Shown: positions 17,101 to 25,900 of the stretch, one piece after another
Layout of the letters: each line of letters opens with the position of its first letter
How positions within the stretch are numbered: position 1 is the first letter of the stretch
Origin: Curtobacterium sp. MCJR17_055
GTDB taxonomy: Bacteria > Actinomycetota > Actinomycetes > Actinomycetales > Microbacteriaceae
Assembly: GCF_003224335.1 (NCBI RefSeq)
Contig: NZ_QKLF01000005.1
Location: 342,175-406,174, forward strand
DNA: 64,000 nucleotides
Direction: 5' to 3'
Notes under the pieces: model-generated
What the model was told of the DNA's origin: nothing
What the model saw: only the letters and a program-made list of their open reading frames with translations
The model's database searches: none
Position numbers and translations under genes: made by a program

Positions 17101-17532
17101 AGCCAGTTCACCTCGTTCCTCAAGATCGTCGCGACCGCCCTCGACGACCGCGGGGTGGCGTACGAGTACCTCGACGGGTCCACCCGGCGCCGCGGAGCCG
17201 TCATCGACCGCTTCCGGGACGGCACCGCCCCGGCGTTCCTCATCTCGCTCAAGGCCGGCGGCTTCGGGCTCACCCTGACCGAAGCGGACACCGTGTTCGT
17301 GCTCGACCCGTGGTGGAACCCGGCCGCCGAGAACCAGGCCGTCGACCGGACGCACCGGATCGGACAGACCCGGTCGGTCACGGTCGCACGGCTCATCGCG
17401 GAGGACACCATCGAGGAGAAGGTGCTCGCGCTCGCGCAGCGGAAAGCGCAGCTGTTCGCGACGATGATCGACGACGACGCGCTGTTCGCCGAGGGGTTGA
17501 GCGCGGAGGACATCCGGTCGCTGCTGGCGTGA
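14104..17532 (+). CDS. SNF2-family ATPase with SWIM zinc finger
   Basis: This 1142-residue protein has a SWIM zinc finger near residues 75-92 (HCTCPLGGECKH), a long central region, and a complete SF2/SNF2 motor: DDMGLGKTLQ near 702, DEAQ near 803, and the C-terminal lobe with LISLKAGGFGLTLT and VDRTHRIGQT near 1080. It resembles bacterial HepA/RapA-type SNF2 proteins, which use ATP to move on DNA or displace proteins such as RNA polymerase. An acidic low-complexity linker lies near 440-490. It is separate from the defence-island SNF2 gene at 28031 and looks like a housekeeping copy. Confidence 0.9.
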   Translation: MPAAPMIDAVDVIRFVGPQTFGRARDVVRAGLVEDATWHDEDGSITATVSGSADDPYDVQVDTTIARGEFVRPVRSHCTCPLGGECKHVAAALLTINARALAAQAGPRTQAPTPPTPDWRRDLARLAGDDDDDPVGSGTVRAAGGMGLQFELRDAVPARLAGRARAAGRTLPVASRAVRLGVRPVSRSAAGNWVRGQLTWGALPYSMNRLGLEPEQHAWFMQFAALHRAGQLAGLPGESDWIHLDDFRSPLLWPLLRQAGPLGIAFVTGKREGGVELGTDGRVLLDAVRTADGLVIGASAVIDGRPVAEGAARVVGDHGVYAFRESPEFSVALAPTPSPVPEDQRRMLVEAARITVPADEVDEFLADWSPRLRGSLGLVSSDGSLELPERTPPELVLTVTFEPARAPRTDDRAHLQWRWSVDGRKDPVSLHGPLPDLGSVLAADEARATAPAADESDPATSGTSDDTAERSGPPVPDADHAEQTDAPERLPGPGGGLGWFEDGTIDGADVAVLATELLPALPAHGVRVVVQGERVDYERLSGRPHIRVTTMPSDKHDWFDLGIIVSVNGKEIPFTPLLRALAKRDRRLKLIDNSYLSLADPAFDRLKEVIEEARELEEWEPDQPLTVTPYRAALWAEFDQLADETEHDERWQEIAGRLLDATAPADLAVPETVHAELRPYQRDGYAWLSFLVEHGVGGVLADDMGLGKTLQALAMIAGRRAAAPEAPPFLVVAPTSVVGNWADEAAKFVPSLRVTTIASTSLKDPARVARAAAASDVIVTSYALLRLDAAAYLDLHWSALLLDEAQFVKNPQSQTHRVAAELRAPVKIAVTGTPLENGLSDLWALFSIVAPGLLSSWTRFGEDYVKPLASPELRGAARKELTDRLRRRIRPLMLRRTKESVAADLPEKVEQVVRVTLDPAHRDLYETTLNRERLKVLDLVDDLDRNRMIVFRSLTLLRMLALSPALVSDDHDDVPSAKLDLLLDELEQLAAEGRRALVFSQFTSFLKIVATALDDRGVAYEYLDGSTRRRGAVIDRFRDGTAPAFLISLKAGGFGLTLTEADTVFVLDPWWNPAAENQAVDRTHRIGQTRSVTVARLIAEDTIEEKVLALAQRKAQLFATMIDDDALFAEGLSAEDIRSLLA

Positions 17533-17562
17533 CAGGCGGCCGGAATACGACATTCGTACTTC

Positions 17563-17592
17563 TTGGCGACGGCGGTGCTGCATGGGTACCGT
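17563..17592 (+). promoter_or_regulatory. Promoter of the PIN toxin module
   Basis: TTGGCG (17563-17568) and TACCGT (17587-17592) are separated by 18 bases. The -10 box ends six bases before the ATG at 17599, so this is a complete promoter for a leaderless transcript. Confidence 0.6.
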
Positions 17593-17598
17593 CACGCC

Positions 17599-17832
17599 AT
17601 GCTGCTCGAAAGCCCTTCCACAGAGGCCATCAGCGTCGGTGACGACCTCGACCGTTGGCCCGCAGACCGCCTCGCTACCACCACCGGCCCGGGACGTATC
17701 CGCCGCCTCGGCGCCGGCACAACCGAGATCCTCCTCACGAACGGAGGACGCGTCCGTCTCTTCGCCGGCAACGGCGCCGGAGACTACCCACCGGGCTACC
17801 TCGAGCGACTGCGGACGACCGGCGAGTGCTGA
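17599..17832 (+). CDS. Putative antitoxin of a VapBC-like pair
   Basis: A 77-residue protein placed directly before a PIN-domain toxin and overlapping it, the arrangement of VapB antitoxins. The residues GRIRRLGAGTTEILLTNGGRVRLFAG look like a beta-rich fold rather than the usual ribbon-helix-helix or AbrB motifs, so I assign it by position only. Upstream lies a full promoter that predicts a leaderless transcript. If it neutralises the PIN protein, the two would form a tight complex that also binds their own promoter. Confidence 0.55.
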   Translation: MLLESPSTEAISVGDDLDRWPADRLATTTGPGRIRRLGAGTTEILLTNGGRVRLFAGNGAGDYPPGYLERLRTTGEC

Positions 17833-18317
17833 CGATCGACGCCAACATCTTGATCGCCTGGCTGAGCCGGAAAGACGCCAGTCATGCCCTTGCGGTGGAC
17901 ATCCTCGACTCCCACGAATGGGATGAATTCGCGACGTCCACGATGACCCTCGCGGAGGTCCTGGTCCGGGCCGCCCGGCACGGTGAGTACCAGGACCGCC
18001 TCACCGCCGTGACCGAGTTGGGCGTCCACCTCATCGGCGTCGACGGCGAAGCGGTGCGCACGATGACCCACCTGACCGCTGAGCACGGGTTACGCGGTCC
18101 GGACGCGGCCGTCCTGGCCGTCGCGATGCGGGCGAGCTCCGCGATCGCGACCCTCGACAAGAAGCTCGCGGCCGTCGCGCGGAGACTGGACTTCCCGGTC
18201 GTCGATGCACCTGCCGACGACCTCGACTCCGAGCACGTCGGGTCCGGAGGCGCGGACACCGGCTCTGCGGCAGACAGAGAACCGGCCTGGTGGGAGCGGG
18301 TCCCACCAGGCCGGTGA
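17826..18317 (+). CDS. PIN-domain ribonuclease, VapC-like toxin
   Basis: This 163-residue protein has the PIN fold with the acidic quartet Asp5 (TIDANILI), Glu44 (TLAEVLV), Asp93 (GPDAAVLA) and Asp111 (IATLDKKL). VapC proteins cut RNA, often tRNA or rRNA. It starts at a GTG that overlaps the last codons of the putative antitoxin by seven bases, so translation is coupled. The C-terminus runs about 30 residues beyond the usual PIN end and is encoded partly by a perfect transcription-terminator hairpin. Confidence 0.85.
   Translation: MLTIDANILIAWLSRKDASHALAVDILDSHEWDEFATSTMTLAEVLVRAARHGEYQDRLTAVTELGVHLIGVDGEAVRTMTHLTAEHGLRGPDAAVLAVAMRASSAIATLDKKLAAVARRLDFPVVDAPADDLDSEHVGSGGADTGSAADREPAWWERVPPGR
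18281..18315. terminator. Perfect 15-bp hairpin at the end of the PIN gene
   Basis: ACCGGCCTGGTGGGA (18281-18295) pairs perfectly with TCCCACCAGGCCGGT (18301-18315) around the loop GCGGG. It overlaps the last codons of the PIN gene and faces the convergent aldo/keto reductase gene, so it probably stops transcription from both sides. Confidence 0.8.
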
Positions 18318-18332
18318 CGGTACTGCGGTCGG

Positions 18333-19112
18333 TCAGTTGCCGAGGCCGTCGATCCGCGCGATCTCGTCCGCGCTCAGCTCGAGCGTCGCTCCGGCAGCGT
18401 TCGACCGGATGCGGTCCGGGTTCGACGACTTCGGGATGACGACGAACTGGTGGGCGACGTGCCACGCCACGATGACCTGCGCGGCGTCGGCGTCGTGCGC
18501 TTGGGCGATCTCGACCAGCGTCGGGTCCTGCAGGTTGCTCGCCTTGAAGGGGCTGTAGCCCTCGAGGACGACACCCCGGTCGCGCAAGCCGTCGGCCACG
18601 GCACGGTCGAACTCCACCGGGCTCCAGCGGATCTGGTTCACGGCCGGGGTCGCACCGGTCGCGTCGATGAGCTCGTCGATCTGGTCGAGCGAGTAGTTGC
18701 TCACGCCGATCGCCTTCGTCAGGCCAGCCTGCTGCGCCTCGACGAGCTGCTGCCAGACGTCCGGACGGGCCTCCCCGTTCGGCGGCCAGTGCACGAGCCA
18801 CAGGTCGAGGTGGTCGAGGCCGAGCTGGTCGAGGCTCTCCTCGATCGTCTCCCGGACACGGTCGGCGTTGTCCGGCGGGAGCTTCGTGGTGATGAACAGG
18901 TTCTCGCGGGCGAGGCCGGACTCGGCGATCGCCTTCCCGACACCGCGCTGGTTGCGGTAGCCGGTCGCGGTGTCGATGTGGCGGTAGCCAGCCTGGAGGG
19001 CGGCGGTGACCGCGGCGGGAGCGTCGGGCTCCTCGATCTGCCAGGTGCCGAAGCCGAGGAGCGGCATCGACCCTCCGGTGACGGGCACGGACGGTTGTGC
19101 GTAGTCGGTCAT
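18333..19112 (-). CDS. Aldo/keto reductase
   Basis: This 259-residue NADPH-dependent oxidoreductase has the full AKR catalytic set: Asp47 (GYRHIDTAT), Tyr52 (GYRNQRGVGKAI), Lys77 (FITTKL) and His108 (LWLVHWP). IPKSSNPDRIRSN near 228 is the cofactor-binding loop. It resembles 2,5-diketo-D-gluconate reductase-type enzymes of short length, but the substrate range of this group is wide. A ribosome site (AAGGAACC) lies just before the ATG at 19112. It is a single gene, convergent with the PIN module. Confidence 0.92.
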   Translation of the reverse strand: MTDYAQPSVPVTGGSMPLLGFGTWQIEEPDAPAAVTAALQAGYRHIDTATGYRNQRGVGKAIAESGLARENLFITTKLPPDNADRVRETIEESLDQLGLDHLDLWLVHWPPNGEARPDVWQQLVEAQQAGLTKAIGVSNYSLDQIDELIDATGATPAVNQIRWSPVEFDRAVADGLRDRGVVLEGYSPFKASNLQDPTLVEIAQAHDADAAQVIVAWHVAHQFVVIPKSSNPDRIRSNAAGATLELSADEIARIDGLGN

Positions 19113-19235
19113 GGTTCCTTGCTACGCCCGCGGCCGACGGCCGGACCCAGGTGTGCGGAGCGGCGAGCCGGGAGGTGTCGGGGGCTTCCGCCAAGATCGA
19201 CGAGTCCCACGAGCACCACCAGGAGCACCACGCAC

Positions 19236-20078
19236 ATGACGTCCCGCCGACGCCGCACCCGCACCACCGTCCAGTCCTCGATCGTCACCCTCGTCGTCGC
19301 CCTCGGCGTCTGGGCGCTCCTCTCGTCGGGAGTCCTCGCAAGCGGTACCGACGCCGCCGCAGGCGGGCCGACGAGCACCGGCACCCGGACCGGCACCGGC
19401 GCCGAACCGACCATCACGACGACGGCGCGTCCGACCGCGCCCGGAGCGACCACCTCGGCACCGGCGGCCGCTCCGACGGAAGTGAGCCGACCCTCCAGTC
19501 CGGCCAGCGGCGACGCCGGGAGCACCGAGGCTGCTGCCGCCCGTGCGACCCTCGCCACCCTCGTCGTGAAGGGGAAGGCACCTGCGACGGGCTACGACCG
19601 CGAGGCGGACTTCGGCACAGCCTGGCTCGACGTCGACCACAACGGCTGCGACACCCGCAACGACGTCCTGGCCCGCGACCTGACGGACATCGTCCGGCAG
19701 GGGCCGTGCAAGGTCATGTCGGGGAACCTCGTCTCCCCCTACACCGGCGGCGAGGTCGCGTTCGTGCGGGGCAACACGACCTCGACCCTCGTGCAGATCG
19801 ATCACGTCGTCGCCCTCGAGAACGCATGGCGGACGGGCGCGCAGCGGCTCACGCAGGACGAGCGCGAGGCGCTGGCGAACGACCCGGAGAACCTGTTCGC
19901 CGTCGACGGGCACTCCAACTCGCAGAAGCGCTCGTCGGACGCCGCGACCTGGCTGCCCGCGGCGAAGGGGTTCCGCTGCGAGTACGTCGAGCACCAGATC
20001 GCGGTGAAGGCGGAGTACCGCCTCTGGGTCGTGCCGGCCGAGCGTGACGCGATGGAGCGGGTGCTCAGCGCCTGCTGA
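19236..20078 (+). CDS. Secreted HNH-family nuclease (DUF1524-like)
   Basis: The 280-residue product has an N-terminal membrane segment at about 12-35 following a basic stretch, then a Thr/Ala/Pro-rich linker of about 80 residues. The C-terminal 170 residues form a nuclease domain of the type found in secreted actinobacterial HNH proteins. Key features are WLDVDHNGCDTRNDVLARDL, the metal-binding IDHVVALENAWRTG near 189, and NLFAVDGHSNSQKRSSDAATWLP, with conserved cysteines that may form disulphides. It would degrade nucleic acid outside the cell, for nutrition or competition. Confidence 0.85.
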   Translation: MTSRRRRTRTTVQSSIVTLVVALGVWALLSSGVLASGTDAAAGGPTSTGTRTGTGAEPTITTTARPTAPGATTSAPAAAPTEVSRPSSPASGDAGSTEAAAARATLATLVVKGKAPATGYDREADFGTAWLDVDHNGCDTRNDVLARDLTDIVRQGPCKVMSGNLVSPYTGGEVAFVRGNTTSTLVQIDHVVALENAWRTGAQRLTQDEREALANDPENLFAVDGHSNSQKRSSDAATWLPAAKGFRCEYVEHQIAVKAEYRLWVVPAERDAMERVLSAC

Positions 20079-20234
20079 GGGACCTCGTCGCACCGCTCCC
20101 AGTCAGACAACACCTGTAGCGTAAAGCCGGTCCGGCGGACGCCCGTCGGACCGGACTCGCCGCCCGGTGCCGCGAACCAGCGCACCGCTTCCGGACCCCG
20201 AGCCCTTCATCGTCGAAGACCGCAGGAGGCCCTC

Positions 20235-21038
20235 ATGACCAGCACCAGTTCCACCAGCACGCGTTTCAGCGACCGCGTCGTCCTCATCACCGGCGGCGGC
20301 TCCGGCCTCGGTCGCGCCACCGCTGTCCGTCTCGCCACCGAGGGCGCGAAGCTCGCCCTCGTCGACGTCTCCGAGCAGGGCCTCGAGGCGACGAAGGCCG
20401 CCGTCGTCGAAGCCGCTCCGGACGCCGAGGTCCTCACCACCATCGCCGACGTCGCTGACGAGGCGCAGGTCGACGCGTACGTCGCCGCCACCCGCGAGCG
20501 CTTCGGCCGCATCGACGGCTTCTTCAACAACGCCGGCATCGAGGGCAAGCAGAACCTCACCGAGTCGTTCACCGCCGCCGAGTTCGACAAGGTCGTGTCG
20601 ATCAACCTGCGCGGGGTGTTCCTCGGCCTCGAGAAGGTCCTCGCCGTGATGCGCGAACAGGGCTCCGGCATGGTCGTCAACACCGCCAGCGTCGGTGGCA
20701 TCCGCGGCGTCGGCAACCAGTCCGGCTACGCGGCGGCCAAGCACGGCGTCGTCGGCCTCACCCGGAACTCCGCCGTCGAGTACGGCCAGTACGGCATCCG
20801 CATCAACGCCATCGCCCCGGGCGCGATCTGGACGCCGATGGTCGAGAACTCGATGAAGCAGATCGACGCCGAGAACCCGCGCAAGGCCGCCGAGGAGTTC
20901 ATCCAGGTCAACCCCACCAAGCGCTACGGCGAGGCCCCCGAGATCGCGGCGGTCGTCGCCTTCCTGCTCTTCGACGACGCGTCCTACATCAACGCTGCGG
21001 TCGTCCCGATCGACGGTGGGCAGTCCGCCAAGTACTGA
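20235..21038 (+). CDS. Short-chain dehydrogenase/reductase
   Basis: This 267-residue NAD(P)-dependent enzyme has the cofactor loop TGGGSGLG at 19-26, NNAG near 97, and the catalytic YAAAK at 165-169, with a Ser in NTASVGG upstream. The C-terminal SYINAAVVPIDGGQSAKY is typical of classical SDRs such as glucose 1-dehydrogenase-like or 3-oxoacyl-reductase-like enzymes. The substrate is not identifiable. The ribosome site AGGAGG lies about seven bases before the ATG. A strong hairpin follows the gene. Confidence 0.92.
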   Translation: MTSTSSTSTRFSDRVVLITGGGSGLGRATAVRLATEGAKLALVDVSEQGLEATKAAVVEAAPDAEVLTTIADVADEAQVDAYVAATRERFGRIDGFFNNAGIEGKQNLTESFTAAEFDKVVSINLRGVFLGLEKVLAVMREQGSGMVVNTASVGGIRGVGNQSGYAAAKHGVVGLTRNSAVEYGQYGIRINAIAPGAIWTPMVENSMKQIDAENPRKAAEEFIQVNPTKRYGEAPEIAAVVAFLLFDDASYINAAVVPIDGGQSAKY

Positions 21039-21058
21039 CCCACACGGTCCAGGTCACC

Positions 21059-21090
21059 GGGGCGCGCCTTCCTGACGGGAGGCGCGCCCC
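21059..21090. terminator. Strong hairpin after the SDR gene
   Basis: GGGGCGCGCCT (21059-21069) pairs perfectly with AGGCGCGCCCC (21080-21090), and further pairs close the inner loop. It begins 20 bases after the SDR stop codon. No T-run follows. Confidence 0.7.
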
Positions 21091-21151
21091 ACCCGTTCCG
21101 CCCCTCCTGCGTGGCACCATGGCCGGTGACACGACGGTGGAGGGAAACGCG

Positions 21152-21577
21152 ATGAGCGCCAACGGAACGACCGGGTCGAGCTTCGGCCCGGGTGCTGAGG
21201 ACGCGGTACCCAACGACGCCGGGGAGCTGCGACGGCGCATGAGCGAGTCGGCCGCGGGCTTCCTCGGCAGCGCCGCGTGGGTGCCGTGGAAGACCGACGG
21301 CGAGGACGCCGACGGCAGCGTCGCGCACGTCGTCATCCGCGAGCGCCAGTTCGTCCCGGTCTTCACCGACCCGTCGGAACTGCGGACGAGCCTCCCGGGC
21401 CTGGAAGCACGCGCCATGCCGATGGCCGAACTCGTCACCGCGCTGCCGGAGGAGTTCGGGATCGTCGTCGACCCGACGAGCGCCCAGGCGGCGAACTTCC
21501 TGCAGGCCGACGTGATCGCCGGGCTGCGCGAAGGGATGCGCGGCGGCGGTCAGCTCCCGGAGTCCGACCCCGCCTGA
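21152..21577 (+). CDS. SseB-like protein
   Basis: A 141-residue protein that fits the SseB N-terminal domain: WVPWKTDGEDADGSVAHVVIRERQFVPVFTDPSEL, then LPEEFGIVVDPTSAQAANFL. The function of SseB-type domains outside serovar-specific cases is unknown. I chose the ATG at 21152 because GGAGGG lies just upstream; the ATG at 21119 has no ribosome site. Its stop codon overlaps the start of the next gene (TGATG), so it forms an operon with the GOLPH3-like gene. Confidence 0.7.
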   Translation: MSANGTTGSSFGPGAEDAVPNDAGELRRRMSESAAGFLGSAAWVPWKTDGEDADGSVAHVVIRERQFVPVFTDPSELRTSLPGLEARAMPMAELVTALPEEFGIVVDPTSAQAANFLQADVIAGLREGMRGGGQLPESDPA

Positions 21578-22257
21578 TGCCCGCGTCGCTCACGCTGCCG
21601 CAGGCGTTCGCGCTCCTGCTCGTCGCGTCCGACGGGCGGAGGATCCCCCCGGGACAGGTGCTCGACGCCGGGCTCGCCGGAGCAGCGCTCGGCGAGCTCG
21701 CTCTCCGAGGCATGGTCTCCCTCGATCACAACCGGGTGATCGTCGCCAAGGCCCCGCCTCCGGGTGATCCCGCCCTCGACGGGTTCCTGACCTTGCTCGA
21801 GACAGCGCCGGCTCCGCGCCGACCCACCAGCTGGGTCGCCCGGCTCGGGAACCGCGGCTTCCGGGAGGCCGTCCTGAACGGACTCGTCGCTCGCGGCGTC
21901 CTCGGGCGGGAGGAGAAACGGTTCCTCGCCGTGTTCCCCTCCGTGCGGTGGCCGGAGCGCGACGCTGGTCCCGCGAAGGCCTTGCGCGCCGAGGTCTCGG
22001 CCGTCCTGCGCGGGCAGGCCGAGCCGACGCCGTTCACGTCCGCGCTCATCGGCCTGCTGCAGGCGACCCGGACGCTGCGGCCCCTGTTCGGGACACAGGA
22101 CCGGGCACTGCTGCGCCGGATCACCGAGGGCGACTGGGTCGCGGCGGCGGTCCGTACCATCGTGCAGCGGGCGCAGTCGGCAGGCGGTGGGGCCGACGGC
22201 GCCGATGGCGGCGATGGTGGTGGCGGGGACGGCGGAGGAGGCGGCGGAGGCGAGTGA
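21577..22257 (+). CDS. GPP34 (GOLPH3/Vps74)-family protein, copy 1
   Basis: This 226-residue protein starts with SLTLPQAFALLLV and has VLGREEKRFLAVFPSVRWPERD, the pattern of actinobacterial GPP34 proteins. Their eukaryotic relatives bind phosphatidylinositol 4-phosphate at the Golgi; the bacterial role is unknown. The last 25 residues are almost only Gly and Asp, an unusual disordered tail. It is translationally coupled to the SseB-like gene and is a paralogue of the next gene. Confidence 0.85.
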   Translation: MPASLTLPQAFALLLVASDGRRIPPGQVLDAGLAGAALGELALRGMVSLDHNRVIVAKAPPPGDPALDGFLTLLETAPAPRRPTSWVARLGNRGFREAVLNGLVARGVLGREEKRFLAVFPSVRWPERDAGPAKALRAEVSAVLRGQAEPTPFTSALIGLLQATRTLRPLFGTQDRALLRRITEGDWVAAAVRTIVQRAQSAGGGADGADGGDGGGGDGGGGGGGE

Positions 22258-22297
22258 CCGGCGCGATGGCCCGGTCGTCCTGCGTCCCTCCGTGTGG

Positions 22298-22303
22298 CAG
22301 CAT
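22298..22303 (+). promoter_or_regulatory. -10-like box of the second GPP34 gene
   Basis: CAGCAT ends six bases before the ATG at 22310. It suggests that copy 2 can be transcribed separately from the SseB/GPP34 pair. Confidence 0.4.
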
Positions 22304-22309
22304 TCGGAC

Positions 22310-22939
22310 ATGGCTGAGCAACTCACCCTCCCGCAGGCGCTCGCGCTGCTGCTCGTCCGCCCGGACGGCAAGGTCGGCCTGACCGAGCAGGGCATCACCG
22401 TCGGGCTCGGTGGTGCGGTCGTCGGCGAGCTCGCGCTCCGCGGGCTCCTGACGTACGAGCACCCGCACGTCATCGCCCGGAAGGCACCACTGACCGGCGA
22501 TCCGCTGCTCGACGGGCCGTTCACCGAGATCGTCGCCACACCGAAGTCGCGACGGGCCGGGTTCTGGGTGGGTCGCTTCGGCAAGAACGCACTCCGCATC
22601 GCCGTCCTCGAGGGGCTGGCCGAGCGGGGCATCCTCGACCGAGAAGAACGACGAGCCCTGGGCATCTTCCGGTCGACGGTCTACCCGGAACGGGACGGCG
22701 GCCCCGAGAAAGCCCTCCGCGCGGGGATCGCGGACGTGCTGGAAGGGAGGCTGCTCCCGACGCCGTTCACCGCCGCCCTCATCGGCCTGCTCGACGCCAC
22801 CGGCACGCTCCGGAAGCAGTTCGGCAAGGTGGACCGGGCCATCGTCCGGCGCATCACCGAGGGTGACTGGGTCGCGCCGGCGGTCAAGTCGGTCCTGGCG
22901 GCGCAGGCTGCGGCGACAGGCGGTGCAGGAGCGGTGTGA
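22310..22939 (+). CDS. GPP34 (GOLPH3/Vps74)-family protein, copy 2
   Basis: A 209-residue paralogue of the preceding protein. Both share LTLPQA, GELALRG, ILDREERR/VLGREEKR, ERD.GP.KALRA, TPFT.ALIGLL.AT and RRITEGDWVA at matching positions. It lacks the Gly-rich tail of copy 1. The start at 22310 follows a CAGCAT hexamer at leaderless spacing. The pair probably arose by tandem duplication. It ends 45 bases from the convergent nuclease-helicase gene. Confidence 0.85.
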   Translation: MAEQLTLPQALALLLVRPDGKVGLTEQGITVGLGGAVVGELALRGLLTYEHPHVIARKAPLTGDPLLDGPFTEIVATPKSRRAGFWVGRFGKNALRIAVLEGLAERGILDREERRALGIFRSTVYPERDGGPEKALRAGIADVLEGRLLPTPFTAALIGLLDATGTLRKQFGKVDRAIVRRITEGDWVAPAVKSVLAAQAAATGGAGAV

Positions 22940-22984
22940 TCCGCCGCGCGCCCGGCGGACCTCGGCGGGCCGCCGCTCGGGCGG

Positions 22985-25900
22985 TCAGCCCCGCGGCGCC
23001 ACCAGCTCGATGAACCGCGACAGTAGCGCCAGCCCCGGGATCGACGGCGGCAGCGCCGTCGTCAGCGCCGGCGAGTGCACGAGGTACGCCGCCCACTTGG
23101 CCCGCGACAGCGCCACGTTGAGCCGGTTCGGCATGAGCAGGAAGTCGAGCCCGCGCGGGATGTCCGCTGCCGAGGACGCGGCCAGCGAGGTGATCGAGAC
23201 CACCGCCTCCCGGCCCTGGAACAGGTCCACAGTCCCGACCTGCGTCCCGCTGAAGCCCGCACGGTCGAGCGCGTCCCGGATGACCGCACCCTGCGCGTTG
23301 TAGGGCGCGACGACGATCACGTCCTCGTCGGTGAGCGCGCGCGTGCCTCGGTCGTCCGTCCAGGTCCGCCCGACGACGTCCGCCACGAGGGTGACGACCC
23401 GAGCCGCTTCCTCCGGTGACGAGGTCGTGTTCCCCGCGTGCACGACGGGGACGGGATGCACGCCGGCCGCGACGCCGTCCAGGTGCCGCCCGGAAACCAT
23501 CGACGCGAGCTGCCCGTCGTAGGACAGCCCCGACACCGCCGCGGTCAGGGCGGGTTCCATCCGCCGGGTCTGCGCGAGGAAGTACCCGAACTCCGGCGGG
23601 AGCACGTGCTCCCCGTCCGCCAACCAGCCGAGCGCGGACTCGTCCACGGGCTCGGGGTGCGAGCCCTGCGACACCTGGGGCAACTGCTGCGGATCGCCGA
23701 GCAGCAGCAGACGAGTGGCAGCGATCGCGGAGGCGATGGTCGGTGCGAGCGAGAACTGCCCGGCCTCGTCGACGACGAGCAGGTCCAGGGAGCGCCGGCC
23801 GATGGTCGCGTCGTTCGCGAAGGTCCACGCCGTCCCGCCGACGACTCCCCCGGTACCGGTGTCGGCGCAGGACTGCAGGAACGCCGCGATCGCCGCACCG
23901 TTCTTCACTGGCGTCCACGCCGCCGCCTCGATCTCCTCGGCGTCGGCACCGCTCTTCGGCTGCTTCACGACCCGCTCCGCCGGCACACCCGCGGCGATGA
24001 CGGCGTCGAGGAAGTTCTCGCTCGTCGCGTGCGACTGCCCGACGACGCCGACCCGCCACCCGTGCTCGCGCACGAGCGTCGCGACGACGTTCGACCCGAC
24101 GTACGTCTTACCCGTGCCGGGAGGCCCCTGGATCGCCAGGTACGACCGGTCCAGTCCGAGCAGGGTCGCCACCACGGCACCCACCGTGTCGTCGCCGACG
24201 ACCGGCTCGAGGGTTCCGCGCGGCGGCACCCGCCGGAGGAGGTCGAGCGCCGGGTCGGGCAGCATCTCCGGGAGGGCATCGAGCACCTCGGCGCCCCACT
24301 CCGCGATCGCGTCGGGCTGCGGCTTCGCCCGGGGTGGCGACGAGGGCGCGAGCGCGACCGGGAAGTCCGCGTGCGGTTCTCCCCCGCCGACCGGCATGCG
24401 TTCGAGGAGCAGCACCTCGGTGGCGTCGCCGTTGTCCCACACCTCCAGGATCGAGGCGCGGTCCGTCGCACCCTTCGGACCGGGCCCCGGGGCGGTGATC
24501 GACGCCGGGAGTGGGTCGTCGTAGACGAGGTGGGGCGAGCCTCCCGGCCGGAGCCGCGAGCCGGGCGCGAGCGTCCCCGACAACCGGATCTCTCGTGACA
24601 GCGAGCGGGCGCGCGGCAGCGTCGCCCAGTCCCGCTCGACGGAGGCGCGCTCGACGACCAGGACGTCCCGCGTGTCGGCCCACTCGTCGACGGGGTTGCG
24701 GAGCCGGTCGAAGTGGTCCTGCCAGAAGGTCTTCGCCTCGCGGCGGTGGTAGTCGATCGCCGCCGCGGCGAGCGCCAACGCGGTCTGGTCGGGCGTGCGG
24801 TCGAGGGCGTCGACGTCGCCGAGGTACTCGGTGAGCGCGACGGTCACCGGGTTCGGCTCGCGCTCGACCGGGATGGGCGGCAGCCCTTCGAGCTCGGTCG
24901 TTGTGGTGGCGTCCGGCGCGTGTTCGGCGCGGAGGCCGAGCAGCCAGTCGCGGAGGCGCAGTGTCGACCGGCAGTCGTAGGCGTTGTAGTCGGCGACCTG
25001 GTCGAGCTGCCGCTGCCCCTCGGCGGGGTCGCCGCTGCGGAGCTCCTCGATCGCGTCGACGTAGGCAGTGATGCTGTCGGCCGCGTTCGTCACGTCGCTC
25101 AGTCGCAGGTCGTCGCCCATGTACAGCGGCTCGAGCTTCTTGATCGAGTAGCTGCGGCTGCCGACCACCAGGGCCTTCCGCACGATCGGGTACAGGTCGA
25201 CCAAGACACCGGCGCGCAGCAGGTCGTCCACCGCGTCCTCCCCCACCCCGTGGCGGGCGGCGAGGGACAGCAGGTGCGTCCGCTCGTATGCGGCGTAGTG
25301 GTAGATGTGCATGTCCGGGTACCGCTCGCGGCGCTCGGCGATGAACGCGAGGAAGTCCAGCAGCGCCTGGCGCTCGTCGCGGATGGTGTGCGCCCAGAAT
25401 GCGCGGAAGTCGGCCTGGTCATCGACGAGGCCGAACAGGTAGTCGAGGCCCCAGTGCACGCCGTCCTCGGTGTGGAGCGGGTCGCCCTCGAAGTCGAAGA
25501 AGACGTCGCCAGGATCGGGTGCCGGGATCGCGTCGAGTGCCCGTGCATCCAGGACGTCGAAGGCTGGACCGCGGTTCGGGCTGGCAGCGTCGCTGCGGTT
25601 GGCTGCGCGCTCCGTCTCGATCTGGAGGCTCGCCTGCCGCACCAGACGATCCAGCGTCGTCTTCGACATGGTCGCCACCGGCGCGGTCCGGACCGCCAGG
25701 TCGTCGATCGACCGGACGCCCTGCCGGATCAGCTTCGTCCGCTGGTCGAGGCGCATGCCGGCGACGAGGACCAGGTCGCGGTGTCGCTGCACCTCCTGCT
25801 GGCAAGCAGAGCACCGGCCGCAGCTGGAGTAGCGCGGGTCCCCCCACTGCATCGGTTCGTCGGCAGCCAAGCGCTCGGCGATCACCCGGATCAGCTCGGC

